Both the position numbers and the translations under genes were made by a program. Shown here one piece after another: positions 1 through 5,262 of a stretch of 5,262 nt of DNA (within the stretch, counting starts at the first letter, position 1; the number at the start of each line of letters is the position of its first letter). The notes below the pieces were generated by a model. That model did not search any database. It was not told the DNA's origin and saw nothing but the letters and a program-made list of their open reading frames with translations. Origin of the DNA: Dehalococcoidia bacterium (GTDB lineage Bacteria; Chloroflexota; Dehalococcoidia; E44-bin15); contig SOIC01000198.1 in assembly GCA_004377275.1 (NCBI GenBank), forward strand, positions 1-5,262, read 5' to 3'.

Positions 1-1
1 G

Positions 2-754
2 GTCTATGAGATCGGGCGCATCTTCAGAAACGAGGGCATCTCCACAAAGCACAACCCGGAATTCACCATGATGGAGAGCTATGAGGCCTATGCCGACTAT
101 AACGATGTGATGGCGATGGTGGAGGAAATGGTTTCCTATGTCGCCAAGAGAGTTTTGCGCAGGACCAAGGTCAGCTTTGGCAAAGATACCATAGATTTCG
201 CTCCTCCTTGGCAGCGCATCACATTGCAGAATGCCATCAAGGAAGGGTGTGATATCGATTTTCTGGAACATGCTGATGATCACTCACTGCGTAACGCAAT
301 TCGAAAGCAAGGACTGGACGTAGATGAGAGCCCGAGCTGGGCCAAACTTGTTGACAAGCTCATCTCCACTTTCGTGGAGCCGAACTTGATCCAGCCCACC
401 TTTGTTATGGACTACCCTGTTGAGCTCTCGCCCCTGGCGAAGCGGAAGCGCGATGACGAGCGGTTGGTGGAGCGCTTTGAGGCCTTTGCCGGGGGGATGG
501 AGATCGCCAATGCCTTCACCGAGCTCAACGACCCTATCGAGCAGCGGGAGCGTTTTCGGGAGCAGGAGAGGCTACGCGCCCTTTTGGGCGATGAGGAGGC
601 GGAGAGGGTGGATGAGGATTTCCTGGTGGCACTGGATTATGGCATGCCGCCCACGGGAGGCCTGGGCCTGGGCATCGACCGGCTGGTGATGCTGCTTACC
701 AACCAGCAGTCGATAAGAGAGGTTATCCTTTTCCCGCAATTACGCACTAAGTAG
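2..754 (+). CDS. lysS: Lysyl-tRNA synthetase (class II), C-terminal half; 5' end outside window
   Basis: Charges tRNA-Lys with lysine in the cytoplasm. The reading frame is open from base 2 and gives 250 residues ending in TAG, about half of a typical bacterial LysRS of roughly 500 residues; the anticodon-binding OB domain and motif 1 must lie upstream of the window. Numbering from the first visible codon, class II motif 2 is at residues 6-33 (RIFRNEG, then HNPEFTMMES and AYADY). The conserved IQPTFVMDYPVELSPLAKR-type block lies mid-fragment, followed by EIANAFTELNDP. Motif 3 is GGLGLGIDR at 219-227, ending in its ATP-binding arginine, and the protein closes with the family-typical VILFPQLR tail. 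IANAFTELNDP and the motif 3 context point to LysRS rather than AspRS or AsnRS. The serS start follows after 12 nt, so the two are probably co-transcribed. Bases 181-360 are less GC-rich (87/180) than 481-600 (77/120), with no break in the frame. Confidence 0.96.
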   Translation, partial: VYEIGRIFRNEGISTKHNPEFTMMESYEAYADYNDVMAMVEEMVSYVAKRVLRRTKVSFGKDTIDFAPPWQRITLQNAIKEGCDIDFLEHADDHSLRNAIRKQGLDVDESPSWAKLVDKLISTFVEPNLIQPTFVMDYPVELSPLAKRKRDDERLVERFEAFAGGMEIANAFTELNDPIEQRERFREQERLRALLGDEEAERVDEDFLVALDYGMPPTGGLGLGIDRLVMLLTNQQSIREVILFPQLRTK

Positions 755-766
755 CGAGGAACATTA

Positions 767-2026
767 ATGCTCAGCCTGCAGTTCATTCGGGAAAACCCTG
801 ACCTGGTTCGCGAGGCGCTCCAGAAGCGCCAGTTTAGCGAGCCTATCGATGATGTCCTCGCCTTGGACGAGCGCCGCCGCAGCCTGCTCACTGACGTGGA
901 GGCACTCAGGGCACGGCGAAACGAGGTGAGCAAACAGATCGGTAAAACGGGCGAGAAGCCTCCCCAAGTCATCGAGGAGATGCGCCAGATGGGGGATCGA
1001 ATCAAGGCCCTCGATGAGCAGGTGGGGGCAATTGAAGAGCAGCTTAACGACCTCCTCCTTCGTGTGCCCAACATCCCTTACACCAGCGTTCCTATAGGTA
1101 AGGATGAAAGCGATAATATCGTGGTGCGGAGTTGGGGTGAAGCTCGAAAATACGATTTTCCACCCAGGCCCCACTGGGAGCTGGGCGAATCGCTGGGTAT
1201 TATCGACTTTGAGCGGGGGGTGAAGCTTTCGGGTACCCGTTTCTATGTGCTCAAAGGGCAGGGGGCACACCTCCAGCGCGCCCTGATCTCCTTCATGCTC
1301 GATCTTCATATCGGGAGGCATGGCTACACCGAGATGTATCCCCCCTTTATGGTGAAGCGGGAATGCATGGTAGGGTCGGGGAATCTGCCCAAGTTTGCCG
1401 ATAACCTCTACCACGATGAGGAGGACGATTTCTGGTTTGTGCCCACTGCTGAGGTGCCGTTGACCAACCTTCACCGCGATGAAATCCTTCCCCCGGGTAC
1501 CCTTCCCCTGTACTATGTGGCCTATACCCCTTGCTTTCGCCGCGAGAAGATGTCGGCGGGCAAGGACACCAGGGGAATCAAGCGGGGGCATCAATTTGAT
1601 AAAGTGGAGCTTTACAAATTCGTCGCGCCCGATACTTCGGACGAGGAGCTGGATAAAATGGTGGGAGATGCTGAGGAGGTATGCCGCCGGCTGGACATCC
1701 CCTATCGGGTGCTTCAGCTTTGCACCGGCGACCTTGGTTTTGCCGCCACCAAATCCTACGATATCGAGATGTGGGCCCCGGGCTGTGGCGAGTGGCTGGA
1801 GGTCAGCTCCTGCTCAAACTGCGGCGATTTTCAAGCGCGACGCGCCAATATTCGCTTTCGCCCCCAGAGTGGTGCCAAGCTCCAGTTTGTCCACACCCTG
1901 AATGGCTCAGGCCTGGCCTTGCCCCGCGTGCTCATCGCCATCCTGGAGAACTACCAGCAGGGCGATGGCAGCATAGTAGTGCCCGAGGCGCTCCGCCCAT
2001 ATACCGGGTTTGAGGTCATAAAATAG
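767..2026 (+). CDS. serS: Seryl-tRNA synthetase (class II)
   Basis: Activates serine with ATP and transfers it to tRNA-Ser (and to tRNA-Sec where present). The 419 residues match the usual bacterial length. Residues 1-100 form the charged N-terminal helical hairpin that grips the long variable arm of tRNA-Ser (MLSLQFIRENPD start, heptad-like segments about 30-60 and 68-98). The catalytic domain follows: the serine-binding TAE is at 227-229, motif 2 at 252-280 (YTPCFRRE, then SAGKDTRG and RGHQFDKVE), the EVSSCSNCGDFQARR block at 345-359, and motif 3 at 377-396 (LNGSGLALPR, ENYQ). The usual Ala-Gly of motif 2 (SEAGSAG type) is Lys-Met here, which I take as lineage-specific. The ATG is chosen for its GAGGA ribosome site at 756-760, 6 nt upstream, and for the family-typical first residues. 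It lies 12 nt after lysS and is followed 122 nt later by a tRNA-Ser gene, a substrate of this enzyme. Confidence 0.98.
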   Translation: MLSLQFIRENPDLVREALQKRQFSEPIDDVLALDERRRSLLTDVEALRARRNEVSKQIGKTGEKPPQVIEEMRQMGDRIKALDEQVGAIEEQLNDLLLRVPNIPYTSVPIGKDESDNIVVRSWGEARKYDFPPRPHWELGESLGIIDFERGVKLSGTRFYVLKGQGAHLQRALISFMLDLHIGRHGYTEMYPPFMVKRECMVGSGNLPKFADNLYHDEEDDFWFVPTAEVPLTNLHRDEILPPGTLPLYYVAYTPCFRREKMSAGKDTRGIKRGHQFDKVELYKFVAPDTSDEELDKMVGDAEEVCRRLDIPYRVLQLCTGDLGFAATKSYDIEMWAPGCGEWLEVSSCSNCGDFQARRANIRFRPQSGAKLQFVHTLNGSGLALPRVLIAILENYQQGDGSIVVPEALRPYTGFEVIK

Positions 2027-2076
2027 CGGGTGTATTTCGAACATTACGCTACGCCAGATACTTTTAATTGTGATTT

Positions 2077-2146
2077 ATGAAGCCGACTTCCAAATAGAAG
2101 AGCCTAGCGCATAGGACGAAAAGAGCATATCGAGTAGTACCAAAAG
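2077..2146 (+). repeat. Imperfect direct repeat, copy A (upstream of tRNA-Ser)
   Basis: This AT-leaning stretch aligns without gaps to 2281-2350 at a fixed offset of 204 nt. By hand count 51 of 70 positions are identical, and 40 of 52 in the core 2090-2141. The longest shared blocks are CCAAATAG, AGCCTAG and ATAG. The copy stops 2 nt before the tRNA acceptor stem, so it forms the immediate leader of the tRNA gene. Weaker similarity continues upstream (2048-2066 against 2249-2270) if a 3-nt indel is allowed. It also holds a short GAAG-CCGA-CTTC inverted repeat (2079-2090) that copy B lacks. It has no coding potential. It could be a duplicated promoter/leader or a member of a dispersed intergenic repeat family; the window alone cannot decide. 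Confidence 0.7.
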
Positions 2147-2148
2147 AG

Positions 2149-2236
2149 GGAGGGGTGACCGAGAGGCTTATGGTGGCGGTCTTGAAAACCGCAGTCTCGA
2201 TTTTCGGGACCGTGGGTTCGAATCCCACCCCCTCCG
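2149..2236 (+). tRNA. tRNA-Ser, anticodon TGA (UGA)
   Basis: The sequence folds into a complete type II cloverleaf. The acceptor stem GGAGGGG (2149-2155) pairs perfectly with CCCCTCC (2229-2235). The D stem is ACC/GGT with loop GAGAGGCTTAT. The anticodon stem GCGGT/ACCGC (2176-2180 / 2188-2192) holds loop CTTGAAA with anticodon TGA at 2183-2185. The long variable arm is GTCTCG/CGGGAC (2194-2199 / 2205-2210, one T-G wobble), and the T arm is GTGGG-TTCGAAT-CCCAC (2212-2228). The discriminator is G2236. The 3' CCA is not encoded (CGTTTT follows the acceptor), so it must be added by CCA transferase. The long variable arm and TGA anticodon identify a serine tRNA reading UCA, and probably other UCN codons by wobble. 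It lies on the same strand as serS, 122 nt downstream. Confidence 0.98.
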
Positions 2237-2257
2237 TTTTGGGGCTTTGCTATACCA

Positions 2258-2280
2258 GGAGGAACTCTTACCGAGTCTCC
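2258..2280 (+). other. Small bulged hairpin downstream of tRNA-Ser
   Basis: GGAG (2258-2261) and ACTC (2264-2267) pair with GAGT (2273-2276) and CTCC (2277-2280). This gives an 8-bp stem with a 2-nt bulge (GA) and a 5-nt loop. It starts 22 nt after the tRNA discriminator base. No T-run follows, so it is not a convincing intrinsic terminator. It could be a tRNA 3' processing boundary, or chance. The AGGAGG inside it (2257-2262) has no start codon at a usable distance. Confidence 0.3.
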
Positions 2281-2350
2281 ATAAAGAGAGCCTCCAAATA
2301 GGATAGCCTAGTGAATAGTACAAAAAAAGCCCATCGAATAGCACGAGAAG
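2281..2350 (+). repeat. Imperfect direct repeat, copy B (upstream of sucC)
   Basis: This is the partner of 2077-2146 at a 204-nt offset (51/70 identical by hand count). It ends 36 nt before the sucC start codon, so it lies within the likely promoter/leader of sucC. Like copy A it carries two TAGNAC hexamers separated by exactly 17 nt (2316-2321 and 2339-2344). The sequence after 2350 (an 8-bp GAAGCTTC palindrome at 2347-2354, then the sucC ribosome site) is not tRNA-like. The similarity therefore stops at the point where the tRNA begins in the other copy. Confidence 0.7.
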
Positions 2351-2386
2351 CTTCCCAGTCGGAACGACCATCGAAAGGAGCAATGA

Positions 2387-3553
2387 GTGAAAATCCATGA
2401 GTATCAGGCCAAGGAGATATTAGCCAAATATGGCGTCCCCGTGCCCAGGGGAGGTGTAGCGTCAACGCCGGCAGAGGCAAAAAAGATCGCCGCCGAGCTT
2501 GGTGGGGTGGTGGTAATAAAGGCACAGGTCTACGCCGGCGGCAGGGGAAAGGGCGGAGGGATCAAGACCGCGCAGTCCCCCGATGAGGCGGAGAAACTGG
2601 CGAGCCAGATAATCGGGATGAGGCTGGTGACCCATCAGACAGCGCCTGAAGGGGTGATGGTGGATAAGGTGCTGGTCGAGGACGAGGGGGCAATTGCGCG
2701 GGAATTATACCTCGGTATCGTCATCGATTCGGGGAAGGGACTGCCGGTGATCATGGCCAGCGAGGCGGGGGGTATGGACATCGAAGAGGTGGCCGCCAAG
2801 ACCCCGGAGAAAATCCTGAAGGAATATATTGACCCGATGATCGGGTTTCAGCCCTTTCTGGGGAGGAGACTTGCCTTTGGCCTGAATTTGGAAGCGGAGC
2901 AGATCAGGGAAGCGGCGCAGTTGATTGGAAACCTCTACCGGCTATTTCAGGAGCGGGACTGCTCTCTGGTGGAGATCAACCCGCTGGTGGTTACCTCAGA
3001 TGGCGGGCTGCTGGCGCTGGATGCCAAGTTGAACCTCGATGACAATGCCCTGTTTCGCCATCGGGACTACGCCGAACTTCGCGATCCTACTCAAGAGGAC
3101 GAGCTGGAGCTTGAGGCCTCGAAGCACAACATCTCTTACATAAAGCTCGATGGCGATGTAGGGTGCATGGTCAATGGCGCTGGACTCGCCATGGCCACCA
3201 TGGACATCATCAAGCTCATGGGGGCTGAGCCGGCAAACTTCCTCGACGTGGGCGGCGGCGCCAGCGAGGAGATGGTAACCAATGCCTTCATCCTCCTGCT
3301 CTCCGACCCCAAGGTTAAGGCGGCACTGGTGAATATCTTTGGCGGCATCCTCAGGTGCGACATTGTGGCTCGGGGGATGATCGAGGCCTCGAAACAGAAG
3401 GAGATCAAGGTGCCGATAGTGGTCAGGATGAGGGGGACGAATGTCGAGGAGGGGATGAGGCTCTTCGCCGAATCTGGCCTCCCTATAATCCTGGCCAATG
3501 ACCTGAAAGATGCTGCGGAGAAGGTGGTGGTGGCAAGGGGTGGAGCGGGCTGA
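2387..3553 (+). CDS. sucC: Succinyl-CoA synthetase (ADP-forming), beta subunit
   Basis: With SucD it interconverts succinate, CoA and ATP (or GTP) with succinyl-CoA, ADP and phosphate; this subunit binds the nucleotide and succinate. The 388 residues equal the length of E. coli SucC. The N-terminal ATP-grasp domain starts MKIHEYQAKE and has K45, GGRGKGGG at 51-58, ELYLG at 106-110 and the metal-binding N198 (EINPL) and D212 (LDAKL). The C-terminal CoA-ligase domain shows GCMVNGAGLAMATMD at 259-273, EPANFLDVGGGA at 281-292 and NIFGGI at 316-321. The start is GTG at 2387, supported by AAAGGAG at 2374-2380 with 6-nt spacing and by the family N-terminus. An out-of-frame ATG at 2383 opens only five codons. 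The GTP/ATP preference cannot be read from the sequence with confidence. A membrane protein gene 48 nt downstream separates it from its partner sucD. Confidence 0.97.
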   Translation: MKIHEYQAKEILAKYGVPVPRGGVASTPAEAKKIAAELGGVVVIKAQVYAGGRGKGGGIKTAQSPDEAEKLASQIIGMRLVTHQTAPEGVMVDKVLVEDEGAIARELYLGIVIDSGKGLPVIMASEAGGMDIEEVAAKTPEKILKEYIDPMIGFQPFLGRRLAFGLNLEAEQIREAAQLIGNLYRLFQERDCSLVEINPLVVTSDGGLLALDAKLNLDDNALFRHRDYAELRDPTQEDELELEASKHNISYIKLDGDVGCMVNGAGLAMATMDIIKLMGAEPANFLDVGGGASEEMVTNAFILLLSDPKVKAALVNIFGGILRCDIVARGMIEASKQKEIKVPIVVRMRGTNVEEGMRLFAESGLPIILANDLKDAAEKVVVARGGAG

Positions 3554-3601
3554 GGTGTGGGAGAGCGAAAGAGGGAAAGCTGAATCATGGGGGATTAGAT
3601 T

Positions 3602-3901
3602 ATGATTATCGGGATAGTACTATTAATGGTTTGCGTTGGGGCATTAATTGTGGTCTGGGTTAGATTGGCCGGTATAGAAGTGAGCGGGGGGCTCACTGAA
3701 GGTATCGAATTTATTATAAACGGAGCCCTGGCGATTCGTTTTCAAATTTTGCTTAGCCTGGCAATTCTCGTGGTAGGCGTAGGCGCTGGTATGTTTCTCT
3801 ACGAAATACGCCATCGTAAGTTACTGAAAGAATTTGGCGCCGCGATTTTCGTCATCGTGGCACTAGCTTCGGGGTTCTATGCGATACAGTTTATCACCTA
3901 A
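3602..3901 (+). CDS. Small three-helix membrane protein of unknown function, between sucC and sucD
   Basis: I do not recognise this 99-residue protein. It is almost entirely hydrophobic. Predicted membrane helices are at about 2-20, 47-67 and 78-98. Residues 28-46 form a weakly amphipathic stretch (GLTEGIEFIINGALAIR), and a basic loop lies at 70-76 (RHRKLLK). By the positive-inside rule the 70-76 loop is cytoplasmic, giving N-in/C-out. There is no cleavable signal peptide, cysteine pair or metal motif; the single His (71) is in the loop, which argues against a succinate dehydrogenase haem anchor. ATG at 3602 is the first start after an in-frame TAG at 3596-3598, and it has GGGGGA at 3589-3594, 7 nt upstream. 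It lies 48 nt after sucC and 18 nt before sucD, same strand, so is probably co-transcribed. Its GC is 46% (137/300 by hand count) against about 58-68% in sampled lines of its neighbours. Own ribosome site, intact frame and coherent topology make it a likely real gene. Confidence 0.8.
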   Translation: MIIGIVLLMVCVGALIVVWVRLAGIEVSGGLTEGIEFIINGALAIRFQILLSLAILVVGVGAGMFLYEIRHRKLLKEFGAAIFVIVALASGFYAIQFIT

Positions 3902-3919
3902 ATGGCATAGGGGGTTAGA

Positions 3920-4789
3920 ATGAGCATCCTTGTCGATGAGAATACCAAACTTCTGGTTCAGGGCATCACTGGTAGCGAGGGCAGCTTCCATACCAAGAGG
4001 TGCATGGCGTACGGCACCAGGGTCGTTGCCGGGGTTACCCCGGGGAAGGGGGGTACCTCCTTCGATGGGGTGCCTGTTTTCAATGAGGTGGAGAGGGCGG
4101 TGAAGGATACCGGGGCAAATGCGAGCATGATCTTCGTTCCCCCCGCCTTTGCTGCCGATGCCATCCTTGAGGCTGCCGACGCTGGCATCGCCCTGGTGGT
4201 GTGCATTACCGATGGCATCCCCACACTGGATATGGTTACCGTTCTTGGCTACCTAAAAGGTAAATCTACCAGCCTCATCGGACCCAACTGCCCCGGGGTT
4301 ATCTCGCCGGGGAAGTGCAAGGTGGGGCTTATGCCCGGCGACATTCATATGCCGGGGAGTGTGGGCGTGGTCTCCAGAAGCGGCACCCTTACCTATGAGG
4401 CGGTGGCCCAGCTAACAGAGCAGGAGATCGGGCAATCCACCTGTATTGGCGTGGGCGGCGATCCCCTGATTGGCACCACCTTTGTCGATGTGCTCAAGCT
4501 CTTCGAAAAGGATGCGGAAACAAGGCTCGTGGTGCTTATAGGGGAGATCGGCGGCACTGCGGAGCAGGAGGCGGCGGAATTTATCAAGGGGATGACCAAG
4601 CCCGTCGTCGCCTTCGTCTCCGGGAGTACCGCACCGCCGGGGAGAAGGATGGGACACGCCGGCGCGATCATCACCGGTAGCTCTGGTACCGCAGTGGAGA
4701 AGATCGAGGCGCTCCGTTCCGCCGGGGCCACCATCGCCTCGAGCCCTGCGGAGATTGGCCTGGTGGCCCGAAAGGTATTTCGAACTTAG
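3920..4789 (+). CDS. sucD: Succinyl-CoA synthetase, alpha subunit
   Basis: This subunit binds CoA and carries the histidine that is phosphorylated during the reaction. The 289 residues equal E. coli SucD. The N-terminal CoA-binding Rossmann domain begins MSILVDENTK, with QGITGSEGSFH at 14-24 and VTPGKGGT at 39-46. IGPNCPGVISPG at 120-131 and SRSGTLTYE at 152-160 follow. The flavodoxin-like domain has GVGGDP at 177-182, IGEIGG at 207-212 with the glutamate (E209) that positions the phosphohistidine, and the active-site loop RRMGHAGAI with H246 at the canonical position. Nothing essential is missing. The ATG has AGGGGG at 3909-3914, 5 nt upstream. A trivial ATG-GCA-TAG at 3902-3910 lies just before it. 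The 18-nt gap to the membrane protein gene implies co-transcription, so subunit balance with SucC would be set across that inserted gene. Confidence 0.97.
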   Translation: MSILVDENTKLLVQGITGSEGSFHTKRCMAYGTRVVAGVTPGKGGTSFDGVPVFNEVERAVKDTGANASMIFVPPAFAADAILEAADAGIALVVCITDGIPTLDMVTVLGYLKGKSTSLIGPNCPGVISPGKCKVGLMPGDIHMPGSVGVVSRSGTLTYEAVAQLTEQEIGQSTCIGVGGDPLIGTTFVDVLKLFEKDAETRLVVLIGEIGGTAEQEAAEFIKGMTKPVVAFVSGSTAPPGRRMGHAGAIITGSSGTAVEKIEALRSAGATIASSPAEIGLVARKVFRT

Positions 4790-4802
4790 TGTTTGTAAAA
4801 GA

Positions 4803-4874
4803 AATCAGGGCGACTTTTTCGGACTTTATATTATAATTGTAATAAAATCGGAGCGACCTTGCAAATTCCCGATT
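4803..4874 (+). promoter_or_regulatory. Repeated motif and inverted repeat in the sucD-surE intergenic region
   Basis: AATCAGGGCGACTTT (4803-4817) recurs as AATCGGAGCGACCTT (4846-4860), 12 of 15 identical, 43 nt apart (about four helical turns), on either side of the TATAAT at 4832-4837. The second copy also starts an inverted repeat, AATCGG (4846-4851) with CCGATT (4869-4874), with a 17-nt loop. The arrangement would suit an operator pair around a promoter, but the copies are short and AT-rich flanks raise the odds of chance. No intrinsic terminator for sucD is evident here. Confidence 0.2.
4810..4837 (+). promoter_or_regulatory. Candidate sigma70-type promoter for surE
   Basis: TATAAT at 4832-4837 matches the -10 consensus exactly and lies in the most AT-rich stretch of the region. 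The best -35 candidate is GCGACT at 4810-4815, with a 16-nt spacer and only the GAC core matching TTGACA. Initiation about 7 nt downstream would give surE a leader of about 70 nt. The weak -35 suggests low or activator-dependent transcription, or read-through from sucD instead. Confidence 0.35.
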
Positions 4875-4916
4875 CTCGCTAATAGAGGTTTGTGTAGGGT
4901 GAAAAGGGCGAAAAAC

Positions 4917-5262
4917 TTGAGAATACTGGTTACCAACGATGACGGTATCTACGCAATGGGGCTCTGGACCCTCGTTGCGGCGTTGCAGCAGGTTGGCGAG
5001 GTGGTGGTCGTGGCTCCAGACCGGGAGCAGAGTGCCGTGGGCACCTCAGTGACGCTTCATCATCCGCTGCGGGCGAGGGAGATAGAGCCCCTGGTTGAAG
5101 GGATAAAGAGCTACTGTGTTGAAGGCACCCCTGCTGATTGTGTCATCCTGGCCTTAGGCAATCTGCTCAATAGTCGGATTGACCTAGTATTCTGCGGGAT
5201 CAACGATGGGTCAAATCTCGGCGACGATGTGCTCATCTCAGGGACAGTGGGTGCCGCACTCC
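4917..5262 (+). CDS. surE: 5'-nucleotidase/exopolyphosphatase SurE, N-terminal part; 3' end outside window
   Basis: A metal-dependent phosphatase acting on nucleoside monophosphates and, in some members, short polyphosphate; linked to stationary-phase survival and nucleotide pool control. 115 residues are visible of a usual 250 or so. The N-terminus is MRILVTNDDG with metal ligands D8 and D9. APDREQSAVGTS at 33-44 carries the conserved S39. VEGTPADCV is at 68-76, and CGINDGSNLGDD at 93-104 includes the metal-binding N96, followed by SGTVGAA at 108-114. The start is ambiguous. TTG at 4917 falls exactly where the family's initiator methionine is and has AAGGG at 4904-4908, 8 nt upstream. An in-frame GTG at 4899, with AGAGG at 4884-4888, would add six residues (MKRAKN). 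I prefer TTG because it reproduces the family N-terminus. The gene lies 127 nt after sucD and probably has its own promoter. Confidence 0.93.
   Translation, partial: MRILVTNDDGIYAMGLWTLVAALQQVGEVVVVAPDREQSAVGTSVTLHHPLRAREIEPLVEGIKSYCVEGTPADCVILALGNLLNSRIDLVFCGINDGSNLGDDVLISGTVGAAL

Noticed and set aside
764..1594. 276-codon minus-strand open frame antisense to serS
   Set aside because: It lies wholly within serS, whose frame carries all SerRS motifs. Long antisense frames are common opposite GC-rich coding sequence, and the translation shows no recognisable domain.
2149..2236. tRNA-Ser as an integration (att) site for a mobile element
   Set aside because: No second copy of the tRNA 3' end appears in the window, and no integrase or phage gene follows; the flanking repeats are outside the tRNA.
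2257..2263. Strong AGGAGGA ribosome-site-like sequence after the tRNA
   Set aside because: No ATG, GTG or TTG lies at a usable distance and no credible small frame follows; the bases fit better in the 2258-2280 hairpin.
2168..2398. 76-codon minus-strand frame containing GWDSNPR
   Set aside because: This peptide is the familiar false translation of the antisense of a serine-type tRNA arm. The frame runs across the tRNA-Ser gene and the repeat and has no protein-like features.
3602..3901. Membrane protein as a succinate dehydrogenase/fumarate reductase anchor subunit
   Set aside because: The context is suggestive and three helices fit, but there is no His within a helix for haem ligation, and no flavoprotein or iron-sulfur subunit gene nearby.
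2032..4785. Identical 11-mer GTATTTCGAAC after serS (2032-2042) and at the end of sucD (4775-4785)
   Set aside because: A few shared 11-mers are expected by chance in a 5-kb sequence, and the second copy is coding. The two contexts share nothing else.
4798..4819. Intrinsic terminator after sucD (AAAAG ... CTTTTT)
   Set aside because: The only pairing is a short, nearly all A-T stem with a 12-nt loop and no GC-rich core, so it would not form a stable terminator hairpin.

Overview
The window is a compact, single-strand (+) stretch of an ordinary bacterial chromosome. In order it holds the 3' half of lysS, a complete serS, a tRNA-Ser(UGA) gene, sucC, a small unrecognised three-helix membrane protein gene, sucD, and the 5' part of surE. 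All the enzymes are recognisable from their own motifs. SerRS, SucC and SucD are full length with no frameshifts. The SerRS sequence style (motif 2 with Lys-Met-Ser-Ala-Gly-Lys-Asp-Thr-Arg-Gly, motif 3 with Leu-Pro-Arg), the moderately high GC and the tight gene packing suggest Chloroflexota, perhaps the anaerobic Dehalococcoidia. That placement rests on memory of family sequences, not on a search, and is tentative.

Layout: 2-754 lysS (5' end outside the window); 767-2026 serS, 12 nt after lysS and probably in the same operon; 2027-2148 intergenic, carrying copy A of a 70-nt imperfect direct repeat; 2149-2236 tRNA-Ser with anticodon TGA and a long variable arm; 2237-2386 intergenic, with a small bulged hairpin and copy B of the repeat; 2387-3553 sucC; 3602-3901 membrane protein; 3920-4789 sucD; 4790-4916 intergenic with a perfect -10 hexamer; 4917-5262 surE (3' end outside the window). 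No gene-free stretch exceeds 300 nt.

Functionally the left half is translation: two class II aminoacyl-tRNA synthetases and one of the tRNAs that SerRS charges. The right half is succinyl-CoA synthetase (beta subunit SucC, alpha subunit SucD), followed by the nucleotide/stationary-phase phosphatase SurE. The unusual points are two. First, sucC and sucD, normally adjacent, are separated by a 99-codon membrane protein of clearly lower GC (46% by hand count). Second, a diverged direct repeat at a constant 204-nt offset flanks the tRNA, so that similar leader sequence lies upstream of both the tRNA and sucC. I see no CRISPR array, transposase, phage gene or defence system.
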